The notes beneath the pieces are model-generated. The model had not been told where the DNA came from, searched no databases, and was given only the letters and a program-made list of their open reading frames with translations. A stretch of DNA of 64,000 bases. Source: Mercurialis annua. Taxonomy: Eukaryota; Streptophyta; Magnoliopsida; Malpighiales; Euphorbiaceae. Position 1 is the stretch's first letter. Each line of letters opens with the position of its first letter. The translations under genes and the position numbers were made by a program. The stretch is taken from assembly GCF_937616625.2 (NCBI RefSeq), contig NC_065570.1:35905665-35969664 (forward strand), given 5' to 3'. Positions 12,866 through 23,794 of the stretch are shown here, in pieces.

Positions 12866-15364
12866 GCGTCTCAATTCTTTTTAACTCGTCGTTCCTATTA
12901 CCTAAGCATGGTTTAGTTATATTACGCAAAGTGTAAGTGAAAAGTGATGCTAAATTAGTATGTCGGGTCTCAAGTCTCTTTAACGCGTCGTTTCGATTAC
13001 TTCGCGTCACAAGTGTCTCTAACGCGTCGTTCTGATTACCTACGCATGGTTAGATTATATTACGCAAAGTGTGCGTGAAAAGTGCGCGTGAGAAGTGGCA
13101 ATAGATTAACATGTTGCGTCTCAATTCTCATTAACGCATCGTTCCGATTACCTAAGCATGATTAGGTTATTTTACGCTAAGTGTGCGTGAAAAGTGACGC
13201 TAGATTAGTATGTTGTGTCTCAAGTCTATTTAACGTGTCGTTCCAATTACCTAAGCATGGTTAGGTTATATAACGCAATGTGTGAGTGAAAAGTGACGCT
13301 AAATTAGTATGGCGCGTCTCAAGTCACTTTAGCGCGTCGTTCCTATTACCTAAGCATGGTTAGGTTATATTACACAAAGTATACGTGAAAAGTGATGCTA
13401 GATTAGTATGTCACATCTCAAGTCTCTTTAACTCGTTGTTCCGATTACCTAAGTATGGTTAGGTTTTATTACGCAAAGTCTGCGTAGAAAGTGACGCTAG
13501 ATTAGTATGGCGCGTCTCAAGTCTCTTTAATGCGCCGTTTCGATTACAATGCTTATTTCGCGATACAAGTCTTTGTAACGCGTCGTACCGATTACCTAAG
13601 CATGGTTGAGTTATATTACGCAAAGTGTGTGTGAAAAGTGACGCTAGATTAGTATGTCGCATCTCAAGTCTCTTTAACGCGTTGTTCCGATTACCTAAGC
13701 ATTGTTAGGTCATATTACGCAAAGTGTGCATGAAAAGTGTCGCTAGATTAATATGCCGCAACCGTGCTTATGTCGCGTCCCAAGTGTCTCTAACGCGTCG
13801 TTTCGCGTCTCAAAGTGTGTGTGAAAAGTGACGCTAGATTAGTATGTCGCGTCACAAGTCTCTCTAACGCATCATTCTGATTAACTAAGCATGATTAGGT
13901 TATATTAAGCAAAGTGTGCGTGAAAAGTGACGCTAGATTAGTATGTCGCGTCTCAGTTCTTTTTAATGAGTTGTTCCGATTACCTAAGTATGGTTATGTT
14001 ATATTACGCAAAGTGTCCGTGAAAAGTGACAGTTGATTAGTATGTCGCGTCACAAATCTCTTTAACGTGTCGTTTCGATTACTTAAACATGGTTAGGATA
14101 TAGTTCGCAAAGTGTGAGTCAAAAGTGACGCTAAATTAGTATGGCGCGTCTCAAGTAAATTTAATGCGTCGTTCTGATTACCTAAGCATGGTTAGGTTAT
14201 ATTACGCAATGTGTGTGTAAAAGGTGACGCTAGATTAGTATGGCGCGTTTCAAGTCTCTTAAACGCGTCTTTTCGATTACCATGCCTATGTCGCGTAACA
14301 AGTGTCTCTAACGCGTTGTTATGATTAACTAAGCATGGTTAGGTTATATTACGCAAAGTGTGCGTGAAAAGTGACAATAGATTAGTATGTTGCCTCTCAA
14401 GTCTCTTTAACGTATCGTTCCGATTACTTAAGCATGGTTATCTTATATTACGGCAAGTGCGCGTTAAAAGTGTCTCTAGATTATTATGTCGCATAATAAG
14501 TCTCTTTAATGCATTGTTACGATTACCTAAGCATGGTTAACTTATATTACGCAAAGTGTGAGTGAAAAGTGACGCTAGATTATTATGGCGTCTCAAGTCT
14601 CTTTGCGTAATATAACCTAACCATGCTTAGGTAATCGGAACAACGACTTAATAAGACTTGAGATGCGACATACTAATCTAGCGTCACTTTTCACGCAAAC
14701 TTTGCGTAATATAACCTAACCATGCTTAGGAAATTGGAACGACGCGTGAAAGAGACTTGAGTAGCGACATACTAATCTAGCGTCACTTTTCACGCAAACT
14801 TTGCGTAATATAACCTAACCATGATTAGGTAATCAGAAAGACGCGTTAACGAGACTTGAGACGCGACATATTAATCTAGCGTCATTTTTCACGCACACTT
14901 TACGTAATATATCCTAACCATGCATAGGTAATCGGAATACGCATTAAAGAGACTTGAGAAGCGACATACTAATGTAGCGTCACTTTTCACGCACACCTTG
15001 CGTAAAATAACCTAACCATGCCTAGGTAATCGGAACAACGCGTTAAAGAGACTTGAGAAACGAGATACCAATCGAGCGTAACTTTCACGCACACTTTGCG
15101 TTATGTAACCTAACCATGCTAAGGTAATCGTAACGACGTGTTAAAGAGACTTGAGACGCGACATACTAACCTAGCAACAGTTTTTACGCACACATTGCCT
15201 AATATAACCTAACCATGTGTACGTAATCGGAACGACGCGTTAAAGAGACTTCATTGCGTAATATAACCTAACCATTTGTAGCTAATCGGAACGACGCGTT
15301 AAAGAGACTTGAGACGCGACATACTAACCTAGCGTCACTTTTCACGCACACTTTGCGTAAAATA

Positions 15365-16725
15365 ACCTAACCATGCTTAGGTAATCGGAACAACGCGTTA
15401 AAGAGACTTGAGATGCGACATACTAATCATTTGTCAATTTTCCCGCACATTTTGCGTAATATAACCTAACCATGATTAGGTAATTGGAACGACGTGTTAG
15501 AGAGACTTGTAATGTGACATGAGCATGGTAATCTAAACGAAGTGTTAAAGAGACTTGAGACGTGCCATAACCTAACCATGCCTAGGTAATCGAAACACCG
15601 CGTTAAAGAGACTTGTGACGGAACATACTAATCTAGTGACACTTTTAACGACTAACATAACAATGCTTAGGTAATCGGAACGACGCGTTAAATAGACTTG
15701 AGACGCAACATACTAATCTATTGTCCCTTTTCACGCACACTTTGCGTAATATAACCTAACCATGCTTAGTTAATCAGAACGACGCGTTAGAGACAGTTGA
15801 AAAGACGCGTCAAAAAAACTTGAAATGCGCCATACTAATCTAGCGTCATTTTTACGCACACTTTGCGTAATATAACCTAACTATGCTTAGGTTATCGGAA
15901 CGACGTGTTAAAGTGACTTGAGACGCACCATACTAATTTAGCGTCACTTTTTACTCACACTTTGCGTAATATAACCTAACCATTCTTAGGTAATCGGAAC
16001 GACGCGTTAAAGAGGCTTGAGACGCGCCATACTAATTTAGCGTCACTTTTTACTCACACATTGCGTAATATAACCTAACCATCATTAGGTAATCGGAACG
16101 ACGCGTTGAAGAGACTTGAGATGCAACATACTAACCTAGCATCACTATTCACGAACTCTTTGCGTAATATAACCTAACCATGCGTAGGTAATCGGAAGGA
16201 CGCGTTAAAGAGACTTGAAACGCAACATACTAATCTATTTTCACTTTTCACGCACATTTTGCATAATATAACCTAACCATGCTTAGGTAATCGGAACGAC
16301 GGGATAGAGAGACATGTGACTCCACATAAGCATGGTAATCAAAACGACGGTTAAAGAGACTTCAGACACGACATACTAATCTATTGTCGCTTTTCATGCA
16401 CACTTTGCGTGGTAATAACCTAACCATGCTTAGGTAATCGGAACGACACATTAAAGAAGCTTGAAACGCGACATACTAATTTAGCGTCACTTTTCACGCA
16501 CACTTTGGTAATATAACCCAACCATGCTTACGTAATCGGAACGACGCGTTAGATAGACTTGTGATGGGATATACTAATCTAGCGTCACTTTTCACGCACA
16601 CTTGGCGTAATATAAGTCAACCATGCTTAGGTAATAAGAATGACGTGTTAGAGAGACTTGTGACGCGTCCTAAGCATGATAATCGAAACGACGCGTTAAA
16701 TAGACTTGAGACGCGCCATACTAAT
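15365..16725 (-). repeat. 1.36-kb higher-order repeat, copy 1
   Basis: Carries diagnostic units such as AATCATTTGTCAATTTTC (15,424), GTAATGTGACATGAGC and CTTTTAACGACTAACATAAC. All recur about 1,361-1,364 bp downstream. Its right end, CATACTAATACCTAACC at 16,718, joins two points that are not adjacent in a normal unit. This marks the duplication breakpoint. Confidence 0.8.
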
Positions 16726-18090
16726 ACCTAACCATGCTTAGGTAATCAGAACAACGCGTTAAAGAGACTTGAGACGCGGCATACTAATCATTTGTCAATT
16801 TTCCTGCACATTTTGCGTAATATAACCTAACCATGCTTAGGTAAGTGGAACGACGTGTTAGAGAGACTTGTAATGTGACATAAGCATGGTAATCTAAGCG
16901 ACGCGTTAAAGAGACTTGAGACGTGCCATACTAATCTAACGTCACTTTTTACGCAAACTTAGCGTAATATAACCTAACCATGCTTAGGTAATTGTAACAC
17001 CGCGTTAAAGAGACTTTTGACGGGACGTACTAATCTAGTGACACTTTTAACGTCTAACATAACAATGCTTAGGTAATCAGAACGACGCGTTAAATAGACT
17101 TGAGACGCAACATACTAACCTATTGTCCCTTTTCACGCACACTTTGCGTAATATAACCTAACCATGCTTAGTTAATCAGAACGACGCGTTAGAGACACTT
17201 GAAAAGACGCGTTAAAAAAACTTGAAACGCGCCATACTAATCTAGCGTCATTTTTACGCACACTTTGCGTAATATAACCTAACTATTCTTAGGTTATCGG
17301 AACGACACGTTAAAGTGACTTGAGACACACCATACTAATTTAGCATCACTTTTTACTCACACTTTGCGTAATATTAGGTAATCGGAACAACGCGTTAAAG
17401 ACACTTGAGATGCGCCATACTAATTTAGCGTCACTTTTTACTCACACTTTGCGTAATATAACCTAGCCATGCTTAGGTAATCAGAACGACACGTTAAAGA
17501 GACTGGAGACGCAACATACTAACCTAGCATCACTATTCACGAACTCTTTGCGTAATATAACTTAACCATGCGTAGGTAATCGGAACGACGCGTTAAAGAG
17601 ACTTTAAACGCAACATACTAATCTATTTTAACTTTTCACGCATACTTTGTATAATATAACCTAACCATGCTTAGGTAATCGGAACGACGCGATAGAGAGA
17701 CATGTGACTCCACATAAGCATGGTAACCAAAACGACGCGTAAAAATCTATTGTCGCTTTTCATGCACACTTTCATAATATAACCTAACCATGCTTAGGTA
17801 ATCGGAATGACACATTAAAGAAGCTTGAAACGCGACATACTAATCTAGCGTCGCTTTTCACGCACACTTTGCGTAATATAACCCAACCATGCTTATGTAA
17901 TCGAAACGACGCGTTAGATAGACTTGTGATGGGACATACTAATTTAGCGTCACTTTTCACGCACACTTGGCGTAATATAAGTCAACCATGCTTATGTAAT
18001 AAGAACGACGCGTTAGAGAGACTTGTGATGCGTCATAAGCATTATAATCGAAACGACATGTTAAAGAGACTCGAAACGCGCCATACTAAT
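16726..18090 (-). repeat. 1.36-kb higher-order repeat, copy 2
   Basis: Direct copy of 15,365-16,725. At its end, near 18,090, the CATACTAAT motif continues normally into CTAGCGTCAC. The junction in copy 1 is therefore the derived one. Copies differ by point changes and small deletions, for example a shortened unit near 17,360. Confidence 0.8.
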
Positions 18091-20319
18091 CTAGCGTCAC
18101 TTTTTACGCAGACTTTGCGTAATATAACCTAACCATGCTTAGGTTACCGGAACGACGCGTTAAAGAGACTTGAAACGCGACATACTAATGTAGCGTCTCT
18201 TTTCACGCAAACTTTGCGTCATATAACCTAACCATGCTTAGGAAATCGGAACGACGTGTTAAAGAGACTTGAAACGTGACATACCAATCTAGCGTCACTT
18301 TTCACGCACACTTTACGTAATATAACCTGAACATGCTTAGGTAATCGGAATACGCATTAAAGAGACTTGAGACGCGACATACTAATCTAGCATCACTTTT
18401 CACGCACAGTTTGCGTCAAATAACCTAACCATGCCTAGGTAATCGGAACGACGCGTCAAAGAGACTTGAGATGCGACATACTAATTGATTGTCACTTTTC
18501 ACGCACACTTTGTGTAATATAACCTAACCATGCTTAGGTAATCAGAACGACGCGTTAGAGACACTTGTGACGCGACATAAGCAAAGTAATCGAAACGACG
18601 GGTTAAAGACACTTGAAACGCGCCATACTAATCTAGCGTCTCTTTTTATGCACGCTTTGCGAATATAACCAAACCACATGACATACCAATCCAGCGTCAC
18701 TTTTCATGCACACTTTGCGTAAAATAACCTAACCATGCTTAGGTAAGACACGTTAAAGAGACTTGCGACGCGACATACTAATTTATTGTCCCTTTTCAGG
18801 CACACTATGTGTAGTATAACCTAACCATGCTTTGGTAATCGGATTGACGAGTTAAAGAGACTTGAAACGCGACATACTAATCTAGTGTCACTTGTCACGC
18901 ACACTTTGCGTAATATAACTAAACCATGCTTAGGTAATCGGAACGCTGAGTTAAAGAGACTTCAGACTCGACATACTAATCTAGCGTTACTTTTCACGCA
19001 CACTACCTAACCATGCTTAGGTAATCGGAACGACGCATTAAAGAGACTTGAAACGCGACACACTATTCTAGCGTCACTTTTCACGCACACTTTGCTTAGT
19101 ATAACGACGCGTTTTTAGAGACTTCAGACGCGACATACAAATCTAGCGTCACTTTTCACGCACACTTTGTGTAATAATCAAACCATGCTTAGGTAATCGG
19201 AACACGCATTTTTAGAGACTTCAGACGCGACATACTAATCTAGCGTCACTTTTCACGCACACTTTGCGTAAAATAACCTAACCATGTTTAGGTAATCGGA
19301 ACAATGCGTTAAAGAGACTTAAGACGTGACATACTAATCTAGCGTCACTTTTCACGCACACTTTGCGTAATATAACGTAACCATGCTTAGGTAATTGGAA
19401 TGACGCATTAAAGAGACTTAGGACGCGCCATACTAATCAAACGTCAGTTTCGAGCACAGTTTGCGTAATACAATCTAACCATGCTTAGGTAATCGGAACG
19501 ACGCGTTAAAGAGACTTGACATGAGACAAACAAATGTAGCGTCACTTTTCACGCATACTTTGCGTAATATAACCTAACCATGCTTAGTTAATAGAAACAA
19601 CGCGTTAAAGAGACTTGAGTCGCGACATACTAATTTAGCGTCAATTTTTACGCACACTTTGCGTAATCTAACCTAACCATGCTTAGGTAATCGGAAGGAC
19701 ACGTAAAAGAGACTTGAGAGGCGACATACTAATCTACCGCCACTATACACTCATTCTTTGAGTAATACAACCTAACCATGCTTAGGTAATCGAAACGACG
19801 CGTTAGATAGACTTGTGACGCGACATAAGAATGGTAATTGATACGACGCGTTAAAGAGACTTGAGACGCGGCATATTAATCACTTTTCACGCACACTCTG
19901 CGTAATATAAGCTAACCATGCTTAGATAATAAGAACGACGCATTAAAGAGAGTTGAGACGCCACATACTAATCTAGCGTCACTTTTCACGCACACTCTGC
20001 ATAATAGAACCAAACCATACTTAGGTAATTGGAATGACGCGTTAGAGAGACTTGCGATGCAACATACTAATCTAGCGTCACTTTTCACGCACACTTAGCA
20101 AAATATAACCTAACCGTTCTTAGGTAATCAGAACGGGGCGTTAGAGAGACTTGTGACGCGACATACTAATCTAGCGTCACTATTCACGCACTCTTTGTGT
20201 AATATAACTTAACGATGCATGGGTAATCGCAACGACGCGATAGAGACGTTTGAGACGCGACATACTAATCTAGCGTCGCTTTTCACGCACACTTTGCGTA
20301 ATATAACCTAGCCATGCTT

Positions 20320-22082
20320 CTGATTATCTAAGCATAGTTAGGTTATATTACGCAAAGTGTGCGTGAAAAGAGACGCTAGATTAGTATGTCGCGTCTTAAG
20401 TCTCTTTAGCGCAATGTTTCGATTACCTAAGCATGATGAGGTTATTTTACGCAAAGTGTGCGTGAAAAGTGACGCTAGATTAGTATGTCGTGTCTCAATT
20501 CTCTTTTACGTGTCGTTCCGATTACCTATGGTCAGGTTATTTTACGCAAAGTGTGCCTGAAAAGTGACGCTAGATTAGTATGTCGCGTCTCAAGTCACTT
20601 TAACTCGTCGTTCTGATTACCATACTTATGTCGCGTCACAAGTCTCTTTAACGCGTCGTTCTGATTACCTAAGCATAGTTAGGTTACATTACGCAAAGTG
20701 TGCGTGAAAATTAGACGCTAGATTAGTATTTCGCGTCTTAAGTCTCTTTAACACGTTGTTCCGATTATCTAAGCATGATTAGGTTATTTTACGCAAAGTG
20801 TGCGTGAAAAGTGACGCTAGATTAGTATGTCACGTCTCAATTCTCTTTAGCGTGTGGTTCCGATTACCTAAGCATGGTCAGGTTATATTACGTAAAGTTT
20901 GCCTGACAAGTGACGCTAGATTAGCATGTCGCGTCTCAAGTCACTTTAACTCGTCATTTGGATTACCATGCTTATGTTGCGTCACAAGTCTCTCTGACGC
21001 GTCGTTTCGATTACCTAAGAATGGTTAGGTCATATTACGCAAGTGTGCGTGAAAAATGACAATAGATTAGTATGTCTCGTCTCACGTCTATTTAACGCGT
21101 CGTTCCGATTACCTAATCATGGTTAGGTTATATTATGCAAAGTGTGCGTGAAACGTTACGCTAGATAAGTATGTCGTGTCTCAATTCTCTTTAACGTGTT
21201 GTTCTGATTACCTAAGCATGGTTAGGTCATATTACGCAAAGTGTGCGTGAAAAGTAACAATAGTATGTCGCGTCACACGTCTATTTAACGCGCCGTTCCG
21301 ATAACCTAAGGAAGGTTAGGTTATATTACGCAAAGTGTGCATGAAGCGTTACGCTAAATAAGTATGTCGCGACTCAGTTCTCTTTAACGCGTTGTTCTGA
21401 TTACCTAAGCATGGTTAGGTTATATTACGCAAACTGTGCATGAAAAGTAACAATAAATCAGTATGTCGCGTCACATGTCTATTTAACGCGCCGTTCCGAT
21501 AACCTAAGCAAGGTTAGGTTATATTACGCAAAGTGTGCGTGAAGCGTTACGCTAAATAAGTATGTCGCGAATCAGTTCTCTTTAACGCGTTGTTCTGATT
21601 ACCTAAGCATGGTTAGGTCATATTACGCAAACTGTGAGCGAAAAGTAACAATAAATCAGTATGTCGCGTCACACTTCAGTTTAACGCGTCGTTCCGATTA
21701 CCTAAGCATGGTTAGGTTATATTACGCAAAGTGTGCGTGGAAAGTTACGCTAGATTAATATGTCACGTTTTAATTCTCTTCAACGCGTTGTACCGATTAG
21801 CTAAGCATGGTTAGGTTAGGTTACGTAGAGTGTCGTGAAAAGTGACGTTAGATTAGTATGTCACGTCTTAAGTCTCTTTTACGCGTCTTTCCGATTACCT
21901 AATCATGGTTAGGTTGTATTACACAAAGTGTGCGTAAAAAGGGACGTTAGATTAGTATGGCGCGTCTCAAGTCTCTTTATCGCGTGTTCCGATTACCTAA
22001 GCATTGTTAGATTATATTACGCAAAGTGTGCATGAAAAGTGACGCTAGATTAGTATGTAGTTTCTCAACTCTCTTTAATGCG
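20320..22082 (+). repeat. 99-bp satellite array, plus-oriented block 3
   Basis: A short plus-oriented island between minus blocks. It starts at CCATGCTT|CTGATTATC and ends at TTTAATGCG|AAACGACG. Its first part matches 48,580-49,480 in reverse. From about 20,800 it follows the order of variants seen at 4,450-5,345 and 6,030-7,095, with one extra 198-bp dimer: GAAGCGTTACGC occurs at 21,343 and again at 21,541. Confidence 0.95.
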
Positions 22083-22100
22083 AAACGACGCATTAAAGAG
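22071..22100. repeat. Perfect 12-bp inverted repeat at an orientation switch
   Basis: CTCTTTAATGCG at 22,071-22,082 is followed, after the 6-bp spacer AAACGA, by its exact reverse complement at 22,089-22,100. Pairing continues outward with one mismatch over about six more bases, and then more loosely along whole satellite arms. This is the centre of a long near-palindrome. Confidence 0.9.
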
Positions 22101-22309
22101 ACTTGAAACGCGCAATACTAATCTAGCGTCACTTTTTACGCACGCTTTGCTTAATATAACCTAACCATGCTTAGGTAATCGGAACGACGCGTTAAAGACA
22201 CTTGAGACGCGACATACTAATCTAGTATCACTTTTCACGCACATTTTGCGTAATATAACCTAACCATACTTAGGTAATCGGAACGACACGTTAAAGAGAC
22301 TTGAGACGT

Positions 22310-22850
22310 GACATTCTAACCTAGCAACAGGTTTCACACACACATTGCGCAATATAACTTAACCACGCTTAGATAATCGGAACGACGCATGAAAGAGACT
22401 TGAGAGGCGACATAGTGATCTATTATCACTTTTCACGCACACTTTGCGTAATATAACCTAACCATGCTTAGGTAATTGGAACGACGCATTAAAGAGAGTT
22501 GAGACACTACATACTAATTTAGCGTCACTTTTCATGCACACTTTGCGTAATATAACCTAACCATGGTAATCAGAATGACGCGTTAATGAGACTTGAGACT
22601 CGACATTCTAACCTAGCAACAGGTTTCACGCACACATTGCGCAATATAACTTAACCACGCTTAGGTAATCGGAACGACGCGTTAAAGAGACTTGAGACGC
22701 GACATAGTGATCTATTGTCACTTTTCACGAACACTTTGCGTAATGTAACCTAACCATGCTTAGGTAATTGGAACGACGCATTAAAGAGAGTTGAGACACT
22801 ACATACTAATCTAGCGTCACTTTTCATGCACACTTTGCGTAATATAATCT
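22310..22850 (-). repeat. Trimeric tandem duplication (about 292 bp x 2)
   Basis: The block with CTAGCAACAGGTTTCAC and GAGACACTAC occurs twice. GAGACACTAC sits at 22,501 and the matching position at 22,793. An offset of 292 equals three 99-bp units minus a 5-bp deletion, visible where CCATGCTTAGGTAATC is shortened to CCATGGTAATC near 22,562. Confidence 0.75.
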
Positions 22851-23794
22851 AACAACGCTTAGGTAATCGGAACACTCGATAAAGAGACTTTTGACGCGCC
22901 ATACTAATCTAACGTCCCTTTTCACGCACACTTTGCGTAATACAACCTAACCATGATTAGGTAATCGGAAAGACGCGTAAAAGAGACTTAAGACGTGACA
23001 TACTAATCTAGCGTCACTTTTCACGACACTCTGCATAACCTAACCTAACCATGCTTAGCTAATCGGTACAACGCGTTGAAGAGAATTAAAACGCGACATA
23101 TTAATCTAGCGTAAATTTCGACGCACACTTTGCGTAATATAACCTAACCATGCTTAGGTAATCGGAACGACGCGTTAAATTGAAGTGTGACGTGACATAC
23201 TGATTTATTGTTACTTTTCACGCACAGTTTGCGTAATATAACCTAACCATGCTTAGGTAATCAGAACAACGCGTTAAAGAGAACGGATTCGCGACATTCT
23301 TATTTAGCGTAACGCTTCACGAACACTTTGTGTAATATAACCTAACCTTGCTTAGGTTATCGGAACGGCGCGTCAAATAGACGTGTGACGCGACATACTA
23401 ATTTATTGTTACTTTTCACGCACACTTTGCGTAATATGACCTAACCATGCTTAGGTAATCAGAACAACACGTTAAAAAGAATTGAGACACGACATACTTA
23501 TCTAGCGTAACGTTTCACGGACACTTTGCGTAATATAACCTAACCATGATTAGGCAATCGGAACGACGCGTTAAATAGACGTGAGACGGGACATACTAAT
23601 CTATTGTCATTTTTCACGCACACTTTGCGTAATATGACCTAACCATTCTTAGGTAATCAAAACAACGCGTCAGAGAGACTTGTGACGCAACATAAGCATG
23701 GTAATCCAAACGACGAGTTAAAGTGACTTGAGACGCGACATGCTAATATAGCGTCACTTGTCAGGCACACTTTGCGTAATATGACCTAACCATC

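Larger units (their letters stand above)
1..14604 (+). repeat. 99-bp satellite array, plus-oriented block 1
   Basis: Tandem copies of the 99-bp unit in the plus orientation, recognised by the recurring landmarks CTAAGCATGGTTAGG, GCAAAGTGTGCG, GACGCTAGATTAG and CTCAAGTCTCTTTAACG. Copies differ by point changes and small indels. Short 48-bp units containing CATGCTTATGTCGCG are interspersed. Several sequence subfamilies alternate, including one with CAATGTGTGCG followed by CTGTTGCTAGGTTAG, and one with GACAATAGATTAG. The block holds the 542-bp and 1,566-bp tandem duplications listed below. No gene, RNA or mobile element was seen in it. The left edge is cut by the window. Confidence 0.97.
14605..20319 (-). 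repeat. 99-bp satellite array, minus-oriented block 2
   Basis: The repeat now reads as its reverse complement, with landmarks CCATGCTTAGGTAATCGG, CGTTAAAGAGACTTGAG and CGCACACTTTGCG. The switch is abrupt: CTCAAGTCTCTTT runs directly into GCGTAATATAACC, with CTTT shared by both sides. The block contains a 1.36-kb tandem duplication. No gene or transposon was found. Confidence 0.96.

Noticed and set aside
13735..13815. Scrambled units (CCGCAACCGTGCTTATG and TCGTTTCGCGTCTC) as a possible foreign insertion
   Set aside because: Every piece can be placed on the satellite consensus. These are truncated and rejoined units, not new sequence.
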